Positions 5,875 to 13,566 of a DNA stretch of 14,774 nt are shown here, piece by piece; the stretch's first letter is position 1, and the number at the start of each line of letters is the position of its first letter. Made by a program: the position numbers and the translations under genes. This DNA is from an uncultured Clostridia bacterium (GTDB taxonomy: Bacteria > Bacillota > Clostridia > Oscillospirales > Acutalibacteraceae): assembly GCA_944381295.1 (NCBI GenBank), contig CALWKP010000215.1, positions 1-14,774 on the forward strand, given 5' to 3'. The notes under the pieces were generated by a model. It saw only the letters and a program-made list of their open reading frames with translations, searched no databases and had not been told where the DNA came from.

Positions 5875-6606
5875 TTATTCGGGTTTGGGCCAGAGGCAAA
5901 CCGTTAAATCACGAATGACTTCTGATGCCAGAATGAGTCCAGCAACGGATGGTACAAAAGCAACGCTGCCAGGAGTTTGGCGTTTGCCAGGGGGAGGAAG
6001 TTCTTCGGGATCTTTTTCCTGAATCCGAGGAGGCTCTTTGGAATAGACCACTTTTAAGCTGCGGATATCACGTTTTTTTAATTGCTGCCGCATAGCACGA
6101 CATAGAGGACAGACAGAAGTTTCATAAATATCTGCGACTTCAAACTGAGTAGGATCCAGTTTATTGCCAGCACCCATACTGCTGATTAAGGGAATTCCTT
6201 TTTTCTGGCACTCTTCTGCAAGGGCGATTTTTCCAGATACCGTATCGATGGCATCCACAACATAGTCACAACCATCGATATAATCCATCCCACGATCCGG
6301 TAAATAAAAAGCCTGATGTACAATAACTTGCGCCTTAGGATTGATTTGAAGGATACGTTCCCGCATCACATCTACTTTGGGCCGTCCAATAGTATCATGA
6401 GTGGCAATCAATTGTCGGTTTAGATTGGTGAGAGTGATTACATCGTTATCGATTAAGACAAAAGCTCCAACACCGGTACGAGCTAAAGCTTCCACAGCGT
6501 ATCCACCCACGCCGCCGATCCCAAATACGGCAATACGGCAATCTTTTAACCTTTCCATGCTTCTTGTCCCAAGTAACATACGGGAACGGGAAAATTCATC
6601 CGCCAT
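5875..6606 (-). CDS. tcdA: tRNA threonylcarbamoyladenosine dehydratase (TcdA/CsdL family), 243 aa
   Basis: This E1-like/ThiF-fold enzyme uses ATP to cyclise t6A at position 37 of ANN-decoding tRNAs to ct6A. The nucleotide-binding loop is G29-I-G31-G32-V-G34-G, followed by L51-I-D53-N-D55 and the N61-L-N-R64-Q motif for ATP contact. The VDAIDTVSGK segment and a late S-V-C-P-L-C cysteine pair, then a basic R-x-Q-L-K-K-R stretch, fit the TcdA branch rather than ThiF or MoeB, and there is no ThiS or MoaD partner gene. Full length for the family. ATG 6606 is preceded by AAGGAG at 9 bases, and the gene starts 13 bases after the phosphoglycosyl transferase stop on the same strand, so the two probably share a transcript. 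Confidence 0.92.
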   Translation of the reverse strand: MADEFSRSRMLLGTRSMERLKDCRIAVFGIGGVGGYAVEALARTGVGAFVLIDNDVITLTNLNRQLIATHDTIGRPKVDVMRERILQINPKAQVIVHQAFYLPDRGMDYIDGCDYVVDAIDTVSGKIALAEECQKKGIPLISSMGAGNKLDPTQFEVADIYETSVCPLCRAMRQQLKKRDIRSLKVVYSKEPPRIQEKDPEELPPPGKRQTPGSVAFVPSVAGLILASEVIRDLTVCLWPKPE

Positions 6607-6619
6607 TTCTGTCTACTCC

Positions 6620-7303
6620 TTATGATTTCAGCACGGCAAATACGGTTTGGAACATAATTTTAATATCGCCGCATACCGATATTTTTTTGAGATAATCAAG
6701 ATTCAGTGCCATTTTGGGAGGAAGAATCTCTTGAACATAAATTTTTTCAGGATCATCACCACGGTTCAAAAGCTGATCCTCATCTTTAAAGGCAATACTA
6801 GAGGTAGCGGTAATACCGGGACGAACCAATAAAGTAGCCATATATTCGGGGGTATAATAATCCACATATTTTCTGACTTCAGGACGTGGCCCCACAAGTC
6901 TTATGTCACCGGAAAGCACATTAAGCAGTTGAGAAAACTCATCCAGCCGACATTTCCGAATTAATTTTCCCATGCGTGTAATACGAGGATCGTCACCGGT
7001 AGTAAGGGGAGGGCCAATCTTATCAGCATTTACTACCATCGTGCGGAATTTAAAGATTTTAAAATCATTATCATACCGGCCGACCCGCTTTTGACGGTAG
7101 AATACCGGTCCTTGAGAATCCAATTTAATGGCAACCGCAAGAAGTAAAAGAAAGGGGGAAAAAATACAGAGAATCAGGCTGGAAACAACCACATCAAAGA
7201 TTCGTTTTGCAATAAGATGCCACTTCCGGGATTGCAAGATACTCCAATATGGTTTGACTGCATCGTAGCGCATACTTTGCGGTAAATTTTCATAGCGAAG
7301 CAA
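6620..7303 (-). CDS. Undecaprenyl-phosphate phosphoglycosyl transferase (PglC/WbaP-type sugar transferase), 227 aa
   Basis: The enzyme moves a sugar-1-phosphate from a UDP-sugar to undecaprenyl phosphate at the inner membrane face, the first membrane step of surface glycan assembly. I place the start at TTG 7303, because AAAGGAG (7320-7314) lies 10 bases upstream; the frame is open to TTG 7333, but that codon has no ribosome binding site and lies beside a small CCCCA/TGGGG hairpin. From 7303, residues 31-60 hold K-R-I-F-D-V-V-V and a single hydrophobic re-entrant helix with the Ser-Pro kink S49-P50. Then come G-P-V-F-Y-R-Q-K-R-V-G, the F-K-F-R-T-M motif, the catalytic pair D121-E122 in L-D-E-F-S-Q-L-L-N-V-L-S-G, and L-V-G-P-R-P. 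It is the short monotopic form, without the extra helices of WbaP. Sugar specificity is not readable. tcdA follows in the same transcript. Confidence 0.9.
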   Translation of the reverse strand: MLRYENLPQSMRYDAVKPYWSILQSRKWHLIAKRIFDVVVSSLILCIFSPFLLLLAVAIKLDSQGPVFYRQKRVGRYDNDFKIFKFRTMVVNADKIGPPLTTGDDPRITRMGKLIRKCRLDEFSQLLNVLSGDIRLVGPRPEVRKYVDYYTPEYMATLLVRPGITATSSIAFKDEDQLLNRGDDPEKIYVQEILPPKMALNLDYLKKISVCGDIKIMFQTVFAVLKS

Positions 7304-7313
7304 ATCAGCCCGG

Positions 7314-7320
7314 CTCCTTT
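7314..7320 (-). promoter_or_regulatory. Ribosome binding site that sets the TTG start of the phosphoglycosyl transferase
   Basis: On the minus strand AAAGGAG is followed by 10 bases and then TTG at 7303. It lies inside the longer open frame, which is why a start at 7333 would be an over-extension of 10 residues. Confidence 0.6.
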
Positions 7321-7367
7321 CGTCAAACCCCAATTATGGGGGAAATAGAAGAAATCCTTGAACTTTA

Positions 7368-7396
7368 ACTTTACCCTTTCCGGGAACTTTTGTCAA
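7368..7396 (-). promoter_or_regulatory. Promoter for phosphoglycosyl transferase-tcdA transcript
   Basis: On the minus strand a perfect -35 TTGACA (7396-7391) is followed after 17 bases by TAAAGT (7373-7368) as a fair -10. Transcription would begin near 7361, giving a leader of about 58 bases before the TTG 7303 start. It is back to back with the promoter of the ROK kinase gene. Confidence 0.65.
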
Positions 7397-7429
7397 GCAA
7401 AAACAGACAAATTCTGACCGATATTTTAC

Positions 7430-7459
7430 TTTACATTGGCTATCCTAAGATGATATACT
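7430..7459 (+). promoter_or_regulatory. Promoter for the ROK kinase-galM operon
   Basis: TTTACA (7430-7435) and TATACT (7454-7459) are 18 bases apart, and TGA at 7451-7453 makes an extended -10. A start point near 7466 would give a leader of about 25 bases. No clear operator palindrome is visible here. Confidence 0.7.
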
Positions 7460-7490
7460 GAAAGGGACAAAATGGAAGGGAGAAGAATCC

Positions 7491-8441
7491 ATGTACTATC
7501 TTGGAATAGATCTCGGCGGGACAAATGTGAAAGCTGGCGTAGTTAGTTCAGAGGGAAAGATCATCAGTAAGGTAAGTGCTCCTACGCAGGTGCCGTGTGC
7601 GCCGGAAGAGATGAACCGTCAGCTGGCAGAAGCTGCATATGCTGCACTGAAAGAAGCAGAAATCTCGGTACAGGATGTACCATGGGTAGGAGTAGGATGT
7701 CCCGGAGCCGTAAACCGTTCCAGTGGGATTGTAGAATTTGCAGGGAATTTATATCTTAACAATTATCCTCTCCAAAAAATGCTTCAGGATTCTCTGAAGA
7801 AAGAAGTGATTCTGGAAAACGATGCGAACGCAGCCGCTTATGGAGAATATAAAGCGGGCGCTTTAAAGGGTGCAAAGGATGCTGTCGCGATCACGTTAGG
7901 AACAGGAATTGGCAGCGGCGTGATTGTTGATGGAAAGATTCTGGCGGGATGTAATTATGCAGCCGGAGAAATGGGACATATGGTCATTGAGTTTGAAGGA
8001 AAACCTTGTACTTGTGGAAGAAAAGGTTGTTGGGAAGCCTATGCGTCGGCCACAGGATTAATCAATTTGACAAAAGATTTTATGAAAGAGGCAGAAAAGA
8101 ATAGTGCGATTTGGAATCTCGTGGAAGGGGACTTGTCGAAGGTGACAGGCCGTACGGCGTTTGATGCGATGCGTGCAGGAGACCCAGTGGGCCAAAAGAT
8201 TGTGGATGCTTATATCGCCTATTTGGGTTGTGGAATTGTCAATGTTATCAATACCTTTCAGCCGGATATTCTTTGCGTTGGCGGTGGAATCTGCAACGAA
8301 GGGGATACCTTGATGAATCCGTTACGTGAATATGTCGATATTCACCGTTTCAATGCTAGGGCAAAGATTCAGACTAAAGTTGTGAGAGCTAGTTTGGGCA
8401 ATGATGCGGGGATTATCGGTGCTGCTCTGTTAGGGGAATAA
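7491..8441 (+). CDS. glcK: ROK-family sugar kinase, probable glucokinase, 316 aa
   Basis: This cytosolic enzyme phosphorylates a hexose, probably glucose, with ATP. The phosphate-binding loop is G-I-D-L-G-G-T-N-V-K at residues 5-14. The catalytic base is D111 in E-N-D111-A-N-A-A-A-Y-G-E. The ROK zinc site is complete: H163, C173, C175 and C180 in P-C-T-C-G-R-K-G-C-W-E-A-Y-A-S. A second ATP-binding region ends in G-N-D-A-G-I-I-G-A-A. Length and motifs match Firmicute glucokinases; there is no N-terminal helix-turn-helix, so it is the enzyme and not a ROK repressor. A kinase for another hexose cannot be excluded. ATG 7491 follows GGAAGGGAG at 7474-7482. The mutarotase gene follows after 45 bases, which hold a strong AGGAGG ribosome binding site and only a 5-bp hairpin. 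Confidence 0.9.
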   Translation: MYYLGIDLGGTNVKAGVVSSEGKIISKVSAPTQVPCAPEEMNRQLAEAAYAALKEAEISVQDVPWVGVGCPGAVNRSSGIVEFAGNLYLNNYPLQKMLQDSLKKEVILENDANAAAYGEYKAGALKGAKDAVAITLGTGIGSGVIVDGKILAGCNYAAGEMGHMVIEFEGKPCTCGRKGCWEAYASATGLINLTKDFMKEAEKNSAIWNLVEGDLSKVTGRTAFDAMRAGDPVGQKIVDAYIAYLGCGIVNVINTFQPDILCVGGGICNEGDTLMNPLREYVDIHRFNARAKIQTKVVRASLGNDAGIIGAALLGE

Positions 8442-8486
8442 GGGACCCTTCAGGGTAGGAGCTTTACAAACAGGAGGAAGCCAGTT

Positions 8487-9542
8487 ATGAGTATTGAAAG
8501 AAAACCTTATGGAGTTATGCCGGATGGAACAAATGTAGAAATAATCCATTTAACAAATGCTTCAGGAGCACGATTAGATGTGATTACCTACGGTTGCCGG
8601 GTGGTTGGACTCACCGTTCCGGATCGGAACGGTGAATTTGGCGATGTAGTGATGGGTTTTGAAAATTTGGAGCAATATATCGCAAAGGTGAATTTTCAAG
8701 GGGCAGCAGTAGGACGTTATGCGAACCGAATTGGTGGAGCTAAGTTTGAATTGGATGGGAAATCTTACCATTTAACAGTAAATGAAGGAAAAAATCAGCT
8801 CCATGGAGGAAAAGGTTTTGCAGAGAAGGTATGGAAAGTTGAAAAAGTAGAGGATGGAAGTTCTCCAGCAGTGACATTCTGTTATTTGAGTGTGGATGGA
8901 GAAGAGGGATATCCGGGAAATCTGGAAGCAAAAATTACCTATACATTAACGGAAGATAATGCGTGGAAAATCGATTATTCAGCAGTTACCGATCAAAAGA
9001 CAGTAGTAAATCTGACAAATCATGCATTTTTCAATTTGGCAGGATATCCATGTGGGGATATCCTGGATCAGGAATTGAAACTGTATGCAAGCCGGTATAC
9101 GCCAGCAGATGAAGCATTGATTCCAACAGGAGAGATTTTACCCGTGGCAGGAACACCGCTTGATTTTACCCAGGGAAAGAAGATCGGGCAGGATATCCAT
9201 GGTAAAGGAGCCAGGGTAGAGGCGATTGGTGGATATGACCACAATTTTGTTTTAGATAAATCCGGAGATGGTATGGAAAAAGCTGCAGAGGTTTATGATC
9301 CGAATTCCGGCAGATATATGGAAGTGTTGACTGACCTTCCGGGCATACAGCTGTTTACAGCAAACCTTGGAGAGCCAGGCGTTTCCGGAAAAGGTGGGAT
9401 GAACCTTGTACCCTATTATGCGATCTGTCTCGAAACACAGTTTTTCCCGGATTCCCCCAATAAGCCACAGTTCCCAAGTGCAGTGCTTGAACCGGGAAAA
9501 GAGTTCCACAGCACAACAGTTTATCAATTTGGGGTAAAATAA
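8487..9542 (+). CDS. galM: Galactose mutarotase (aldose 1-epimerase), 351 aa
   Basis: GalM interconverts alpha and beta anomers of aldohexoses, supplying the anomer that kinases take. Family features are in order: N-G-E-F-G-D-V-V-M-G-F near 48-58, G-R-Y-A-N-R-I-G-G near 76-84, the L-H106-G-G catalytic-histidine motif, L-T-N-H179-A-F-F-N-L with the second catalytic histidine, G-G-Y-D251-H-N-F, and L-E316-T-Q-F-F-P-D-S-P-N with the catalytic glutamate. Length is normal and there is no signal peptide, so it acts in the cytosol. It lies 45 bases behind the ROK kinase and is probably co-transcribed, an arrangement consistent with glucose rather than strictly galactose use; no galK or galT is present in the window. 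A clear terminator follows. Confidence 0.93.
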   Translation: MSIERKPYGVMPDGTNVEIIHLTNASGARLDVITYGCRVVGLTVPDRNGEFGDVVMGFENLEQYIAKVNFQGAAVGRYANRIGGAKFELDGKSYHLTVNEGKNQLHGGKGFAEKVWKVEKVEDGSSPAVTFCYLSVDGEEGYPGNLEAKITYTLTEDNAWKIDYSAVTDQKTVVNLTNHAFFNLAGYPCGDILDQELKLYASRYTPADEALIPTGEILPVAGTPLDFTQGKKIGQDIHGKGARVEAIGGYDHNFVLDKSGDGMEKAAEVYDPNSGRYMEVLTDLPGIQLFTANLGEPGVSGKGGMNLVPYYAICLETQFFPDSPNKPQFPSAVLEPGKEFHSTTVYQFGVK

Positions 9543-9602
9543 TTAGTTTAGTAAAACGGTTAGAGCAGTAGAAAATAAAAAATCAGAAAGAAATGAAAAA
9601 GG

Positions 9603-9643
9603 ACCCTGTCGGAAATGGAAATTGTTTCTGACGGGGTGTTTTT
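9603..9643. terminator. Terminator after galM
   Basis: A 13-bp stem (9603-9615 with 9625-9637, two G-T wobble pairs) encloses a 9-base loop and is followed by GTTTTTC. On the minus strand the stem is likewise followed by CCTTTTTC. It lies about 60 bases after the mutarotase stop. The remainder of 9543-9750 is AT-rich and holds nothing else I recognise. Confidence 0.85.
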
Positions 9644-9748
9644 CATTTTTATAGAAAAGAGAAATTGAAATTTGATGATAGAAGCAATTATGAAAGGAAA
9701 TCTCAATCAAATAATCCATAAAGAGCAAAATAACGCGATTTAGTGCTG

Positions 9749-9762
9749 AATATTGCAATATT
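9749..9762 (+). promoter_or_regulatory. 14-bp palindrome over the -35 box, possible operator
   Basis: AATATTGCAATATT is a perfect palindrome and covers the whole -35 hexamer of the glycosidase promoter. A repressor bound there would compete directly with polymerase. AT-rich sequence raises the chance rate, and no regulator gene is adjacent. Confidence 0.4.
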
Positions 9763-9780
9763 TGTAAAGTTTGCTATAAT
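9753..9780 (+). promoter_or_regulatory. Promoter of the GH63-like glycosidase gene
   Basis: TTGCAA (9753-9758) and a perfect TATAAT (9775-9780) are 16 bases apart, and TGC at 9772-9774 adds an extended -10. The transcript would have a leader of about 38 bases with GAGG at 9811-9814 as the ribosome binding site. Confidence 0.75.
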
Positions 9781-9823
9781 GGATAAAAATCATAAAATTT
9801 CATGAGAAAAGAGGCGTTGTTCT

Positions 9824-11647
9824 ATGGATTACAAACAACTCCGTGAAAAAACGAATAGGGGTTGGAATACCTGGGATACGAGCAGTGTGTTGGCGCATGT
9901 CTTGCTTCCGTATGGGTTTGAAATCCGGTTGTGTTTTAAGGACCACGCAGTAGAACATGTGATGCGCAATCCGTTGATTGGAAAATCAGTAATTGCAGAA
10001 GATCCTCGTCAGCCGGAAAAAATAACTCCACTGCTTCGTTCTTGGGATGGACGATACACCTCTTTGCAAGTGGAATATGGAAAGAGTATCTTTCGTGTGG
10101 AAAGTACGGTTCGGGAGGAGGAGCAATATCTTCTAGTGACACCGGAACGGATAGAAGGTAGAGAACCGGGATTGATTGTAGAAGCGTGTCTTCTTTGGGG
10201 AAGAGAAGGGAGCATTTCCAAGCTGGATGGCCGTTTGTACGGAAGCTTCCCTGATGGAAAAACAATAGAGCTTTTTATGAGCCGCAGCGGATATGCAATG
10301 GCAAATACATATTCCCTTTCACCTTGTGTTACCATTGATTTGGATCAGCCTATAGCAATAGGGACGCAGCCCTGTTCTGAAGAAGAAGTGCGGATATTTT
10401 TGAAGGAGGCTCGCGCTGAATTAGAACAACAGGCAGAAAGTTATGGCAAAAATGCGGAAGTTTATACGGCAATGAAATCTTGTTTGGCCTGGAATTCAGT
10501 CTATGATCAGGAGTTTGACCGGATTATTTCACCCGTAAGCCGCATCTGGAATGTTGACTGGGGCGGTTATGTATTATTTCATTGGGACACCTTTTTTGCG
10601 GGATTGATGGCGTCGGTAGATAACCCGGAACTGGCGTGGTTGAATTGTATTGCGATCATGAATGAGCGTACAGAAGATGGATTTATCCCTAATTTTGGAG
10701 CAAGTTTTGATTATAAAACAAGGGACCGCTCCCAACCTCCAGTAGGGTCTATGGTGGTGATGGATATTTATCGTCGATGGGGCGGAAAATGGTTTTTGGA
10801 AGAGTTGTATGAAAAATTCATGAAACAGAACCAGTGGTTCTCTGAGAAGAGAACCACACCAGAAGGATATATGTGTTGGGGAACAAACCGTTGTGAAGCT
10901 CCGGGTCCCCGCAGATTTGAGAGAAAATCCTCAGCGTGCCGCCAGGGCGCTGCGTTTGAAAGCGGTTTGGACAATTCTCCCATGTACGACGATGCAGAAT
11001 ATGACGCAGAAACCGGTATGCTAAAATTGGCAGATGTAGGATTAATGGGGTTGTTTATCAAAGATTGCCGATGTCTGGAAAAAATGGCTTTGGAATTAGG
11101 ACAAAACGAAGATCTTCCGATTTTACAGCAGCGCCGCCAGCGAGTGGAAAAAGCCTTGCAGAATCTATATTGTGAAGAGCAGGGAATGTTCTTAAATAAA
11201 GACCTGAGAGATGGAACGTTTAGCCAACGGGTTTCGCCGACGAACTTTTATGCGCTGTTTAGCAATACTGTTACAGAGGAACAAAAACAGGAAATGATGA
11301 AAAAGTGGTTTTATCATCCTAAAAAATTCTGGGGAGAGTATCTCCTTCCTTCCATTACGAGAGATGACCCGGCATATCACGATCAGGATTATTGGAGAGG
11401 TCGGATATGGGCCCCATTGAATTATCTGGTCTATAAAGCTTTTCTGGACAGTGGATTAGAAAAAGAAGCGAAAGTTTTAGCGCAAAAATCCAAATCCTTG
11501 TTGTTGAAAGAATGGAGGGAACATGGACATGTCCATGAAAATTATAATGGTGATACCGGAGAAGGATGCGATGATGCAAAGAATAGTGATCCATTTTATC
11601 ATTGGGGAGGACTACTGAGTTATATTGCGATAGATGCAGATGTGTAA
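9824..11647 (+). CDS. GH63-like (MGH1-type) alpha-glycosidase, 607 aa
   Basis: The gene encodes a cytosolic (alpha/alpha)6-barrel glycosidase: no signal peptide, with an N-terminal ~190-residue beta-rich domain and a C-terminal catalytic barrel. Diagnostic motifs of clan GH-G (GH37/GH63) are W-D-T-F-F near 256-260, E379-S-G-L-D383-N-S-P with D383 as probable general acid, Y523-W-R-G-R-I-W529, H571-E572-N-Y-N-x2-T-G-E580-G with E572 the probable base, and a closing H-W-G-G-L-L. Relatives include YgjK, mannosylglycerate hydrolase and glucosylglycerate hydrolase, so the substrate could be a small alpha-glucoside or alpha-mannoside; it cannot be fixed from sequence. It follows the kinase-mutarotase operon but has its own promoter. 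The ATG 9824 start is set by GAGG 9 bases upstream and by the lack of an earlier in-frame start with a ribosome binding site. Confidence 0.85.
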   Translation: MDYKQLREKTNRGWNTWDTSSVLAHVLLPYGFEIRLCFKDHAVEHVMRNPLIGKSVIAEDPRQPEKITPLLRSWDGRYTSLQVEYGKSIFRVESTVREEEQYLLVTPERIEGREPGLIVEACLLWGREGSISKLDGRLYGSFPDGKTIELFMSRSGYAMANTYSLSPCVTIDLDQPIAIGTQPCSEEEVRIFLKEARAELEQQAESYGKNAEVYTAMKSCLAWNSVYDQEFDRIISPVSRIWNVDWGGYVLFHWDTFFAGLMASVDNPELAWLNCIAIMNERTEDGFIPNFGASFDYKTRDRSQPPVGSMVVMDIYRRWGGKWFLEELYEKFMKQNQWFSEKRTTPEGYMCWGTNRCEAPGPRRFERKSSACRQGAAFESGLDNSPMYDDAEYDAETGMLKLADVGLMGLFIKDCRCLEKMALELGQNEDLPILQQRRQRVEKALQNLYCEEQGMFLNKDLRDGTFSQRVSPTNFYALFSNTVTEEQKQEMMKKWFYHPKKFWGEYLLPSITRDDPAYHDQDYWRGRIWAPLNYLVYKAFLDSGLEKEAKVLAQKSKSLLLKEWREHGHVHENYNGDTGEGCDDAKNSDPFYHWGGLLSYIAIDADV

Positions 11648-11759
11648 TCGGACTTCTTAACAGGAAGTTACAACAATCAATGTGTTATGTCTCAAGAAAA
11701 AGTGGCGCAAAGCAAACAAAATTTTGTAATTTAGTCACAGACTTGTTGCAAAAAAGAAG

Positions 11760-11765
11760 TATAAT
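11760..11765 (+). promoter_or_regulatory. -10 box of a probable promoter for the CoA-disulfide reductase gene
   Basis: TATAAT is perfect and lies 33 bases before the ATG at 11799, but no fair -35 hexamer is found at 15-19 bases upstream, so an activator may be needed. A perfect 12-bp palindrome ACAAAATTTTGT sits at 11716-11727, just above the -35 region. The preceding 11648-11715 holds no convincing terminator for the glycosidase gene, so read-through is possible. Confidence 0.4.
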
Positions 11766-11798
11766 AAAAACAAAGCACAGAAAGGGATGGAAAGAACA

Positions 11799-13487
11799 AT
11801 GAAGATTTGTATCGTAGGCGGTGTAGCTGGCGGAGCAAGCGCGGCAACAAGGGCGCGTAGGCTTTTGGAAGATGCAGAAATTATCATATTTGAAAAAGGC
11901 GAATATGTTTCCTATGCAAATTGTGGACTTCCCTATTATATTGGAGGAATCATTCAGGAAAAAGCAGATCTTTTGGTGGCAAAACCGGAATTATTAATAA
12001 ACCGTTTTCGGATTGATGTGCGGACAAAGAGTGAAGTGACAGCAATTGACCGTGAAAATAAAACGGTGACCGTTAAAAATTGGAATACAGGAGAAGTCTA
12101 TACAGAATCTTATGATAAGCTCTTGCTATCACCGGGAGCGGAGCCTAAAAAGCCACCGATTCCAGGATTGGATACAGAAGGTGTCTTTACACTGCGTACG
12201 GTAACCGATACCTTTCAGATCGACGAATATTTGAAGGAACATCAGGTGAAATCGGCAGTTGTGGCAGGCGGTGGATTTATCGGGATAGAAATGGCAGAAA
12301 ATCTGCGGGAACGCGGGTTGGAAGTTGTCATTGTAGAATTTGCAGATCAGGTAATGACACCATTAGATAAAGAGATGGCAGGGATTCTGCAAAATCATCT
12401 CCAGCAAAATGGGGTGCAGCTGAAACTGAATACAGGAGTGGCCGGGATAGAACGGCAAGGAGGAGAGCTTTCCGTAAACCTTTCAGATGGAGGAAAACTT
12501 TCTGCCGGAATCGTGCTTATGAGTATAGGGGTAGCTCCGGAGAGTAAACTGGCCGCAGATGCTGGATTAAAGCTTGGAGCAGGGAAAAGCATCGCGGTAA
12601 ATGAATATTATCAGACAAGTGATCCTGATATTTATGCAGTAGGAGATGCTGTTTCGGTACACCATCTTGTAGGCGGCTTTGAGACGCTGATTCCGCTGGC
12701 GGGGCCGGCAAACAAGCAGGGCCGCGCTGCTGCAGAAAACATGTTGGGCGGAACATGCACCATCGGGAAAGGAATTCAGGGAAGTTCGGTGGTAAAGGTT
12801 TTTTCATTGACAGCCGCTTCTACCGGAATCAACGAAAAACAGGCAAATGCAAACGGGATTTCTTATTATAAGACTTATATCTATCCGCAGTCTCATGCTT
12901 CTTACTATCCCGGAGCAACACCAATCACGATGAAAATGTTGTTTAATTGCGAAGGGAAAATTTTAGGAGCACAGGCAATTGGATTTGAAGGCGTTGAGAA
13001 GAGAATTGACGTTTTAGCTACTGCCATGCGCCTGGGAGCGACCGTATATGATCTGGAAGAACTGGAACTGTGTTATGCTCCGCCGTACTCTTCGGCCAAA
13101 GATCCGGTAAATATGTTAGGATTTACTGCATCCAATATCCTGAAAGGGGATATGCCAGTATTTTATGTAGAACAGCTTCGTGATCTTGACCCCACACAAG
13201 TGACATTACTGGATGTAAGAACTCCGATGGAAGTATCCAAAGGAGCTATCCCAGGCTTTATCAATATCCCTTTGGATACGCTTCGCGATCATTTGGATCA
13301 GCTTGATCGGGAAAAGCCGGTTTATGTAACCTGTCAGGTGGGATTGCGCGGATATCTGGCAACCAGGATTCTCCAACAAAAAGGATACACAGTTTATAAT
13401 TTGAGTGGAGGATATAAGGCTTATCAGATGTATCAAGGTGCGGGAGAAATTAAGGCGGAACCGTATCTTTGTTACCAGGTAGAATAA
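11799..13487 (+). CDS. CoA-disulfide reductase-rhodanese fusion, 562 aa
   Basis: This FAD-dependent NAD(P)H enzyme reduces CoA disulfides or CoA persulfides/polysulfides, and the fused rhodanese domain handles the sulfane sulfur. ATG 11799 is chosen over ATG 11787 because the family begins exactly with M-K-I-C-I-V-G-G-V-A-G-G and 11787 lies 1 base after its only AG-rich motif. Order: FAD-binding G-G-V-A-G-G-A-S at 7-14, the single catalytic C42 in S-Y-A-N-C-G-L-P-Y-Y (one cysteine, not a redox pair, as in this subfamily), a second NAD(P)H loop A-G-G-G-F-I-G-I-E, the FAD motif D-I-Y-A-V-G-D-A, a dimerisation domain, then the rhodanese domain from about residue 455 with active-site C512 in the loop C-Q-V-G-L-R. 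Full length for the fusion, with no DsrE or TusA extension. It would act in the cytosol in thiol redox or sulfur metabolism. Confidence 0.93.
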   Translation: MKICIVGGVAGGASAATRARRLLEDAEIIIFEKGEYVSYANCGLPYYIGGIIQEKADLLVAKPELLINRFRIDVRTKSEVTAIDRENKTVTVKNWNTGEVYTESYDKLLLSPGAEPKKPPIPGLDTEGVFTLRTVTDTFQIDEYLKEHQVKSAVVAGGGFIGIEMAENLRERGLEVVIVEFADQVMTPLDKEMAGILQNHLQQNGVQLKLNTGVAGIERQGGELSVNLSDGGKLSAGIVLMSIGVAPESKLAADAGLKLGAGKSIAVNEYYQTSDPDIYAVGDAVSVHHLVGGFETLIPLAGPANKQGRAAAENMLGGTCTIGKGIQGSSVVKVFSLTAASTGINEKQANANGISYYKTYIYPQSHASYYPGATPITMKMLFNCEGKILGAQAIGFEGVEKRIDVLATAMRLGATVYDLEELELCYAPPYSSAKDPVNMLGFTASNILKGDMPVFYVEQLRDLDPTQVTLLDVRTPMEVSKGAIPGFINIPLDTLRDHLDQLDREKPVYVTCQVGLRGYLATRILQQKGYTVYNLSGGYKAYQMYQGAGEIKAEPYLCYQVE

Positions 13488-13517
13488 AACACTGTTTTAA
13501 GTTACGAGAAAAAGTAT

Positions 13518-13566
13518 GCCCTGTGATTTCCCGGAGAAAAACCGAGGAAATCACAGGGCCTTTTTT
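13518..13566. terminator. Bidirectional terminator between the CoA-disulfide reductase and MATE genes
   Basis: A perfect 14-bp stem (13518-13531 with 13546-13559) with a 14-base loop is followed on + by CTTTTTT. On - it is followed by ATACTTTTTCTC. It sits between two convergent genes and touches the MATE stop codon (13568-13566), so one element serves both. Confidence 0.92.

Noticed and set aside
8445..8456. Short ACCCT/AGGGT hairpin between the ROK kinase and galM as a terminator
   Set aside because: The stem is 5 bp with a 2-base loop and no T-run follows; it is too weak to separate the two genes.
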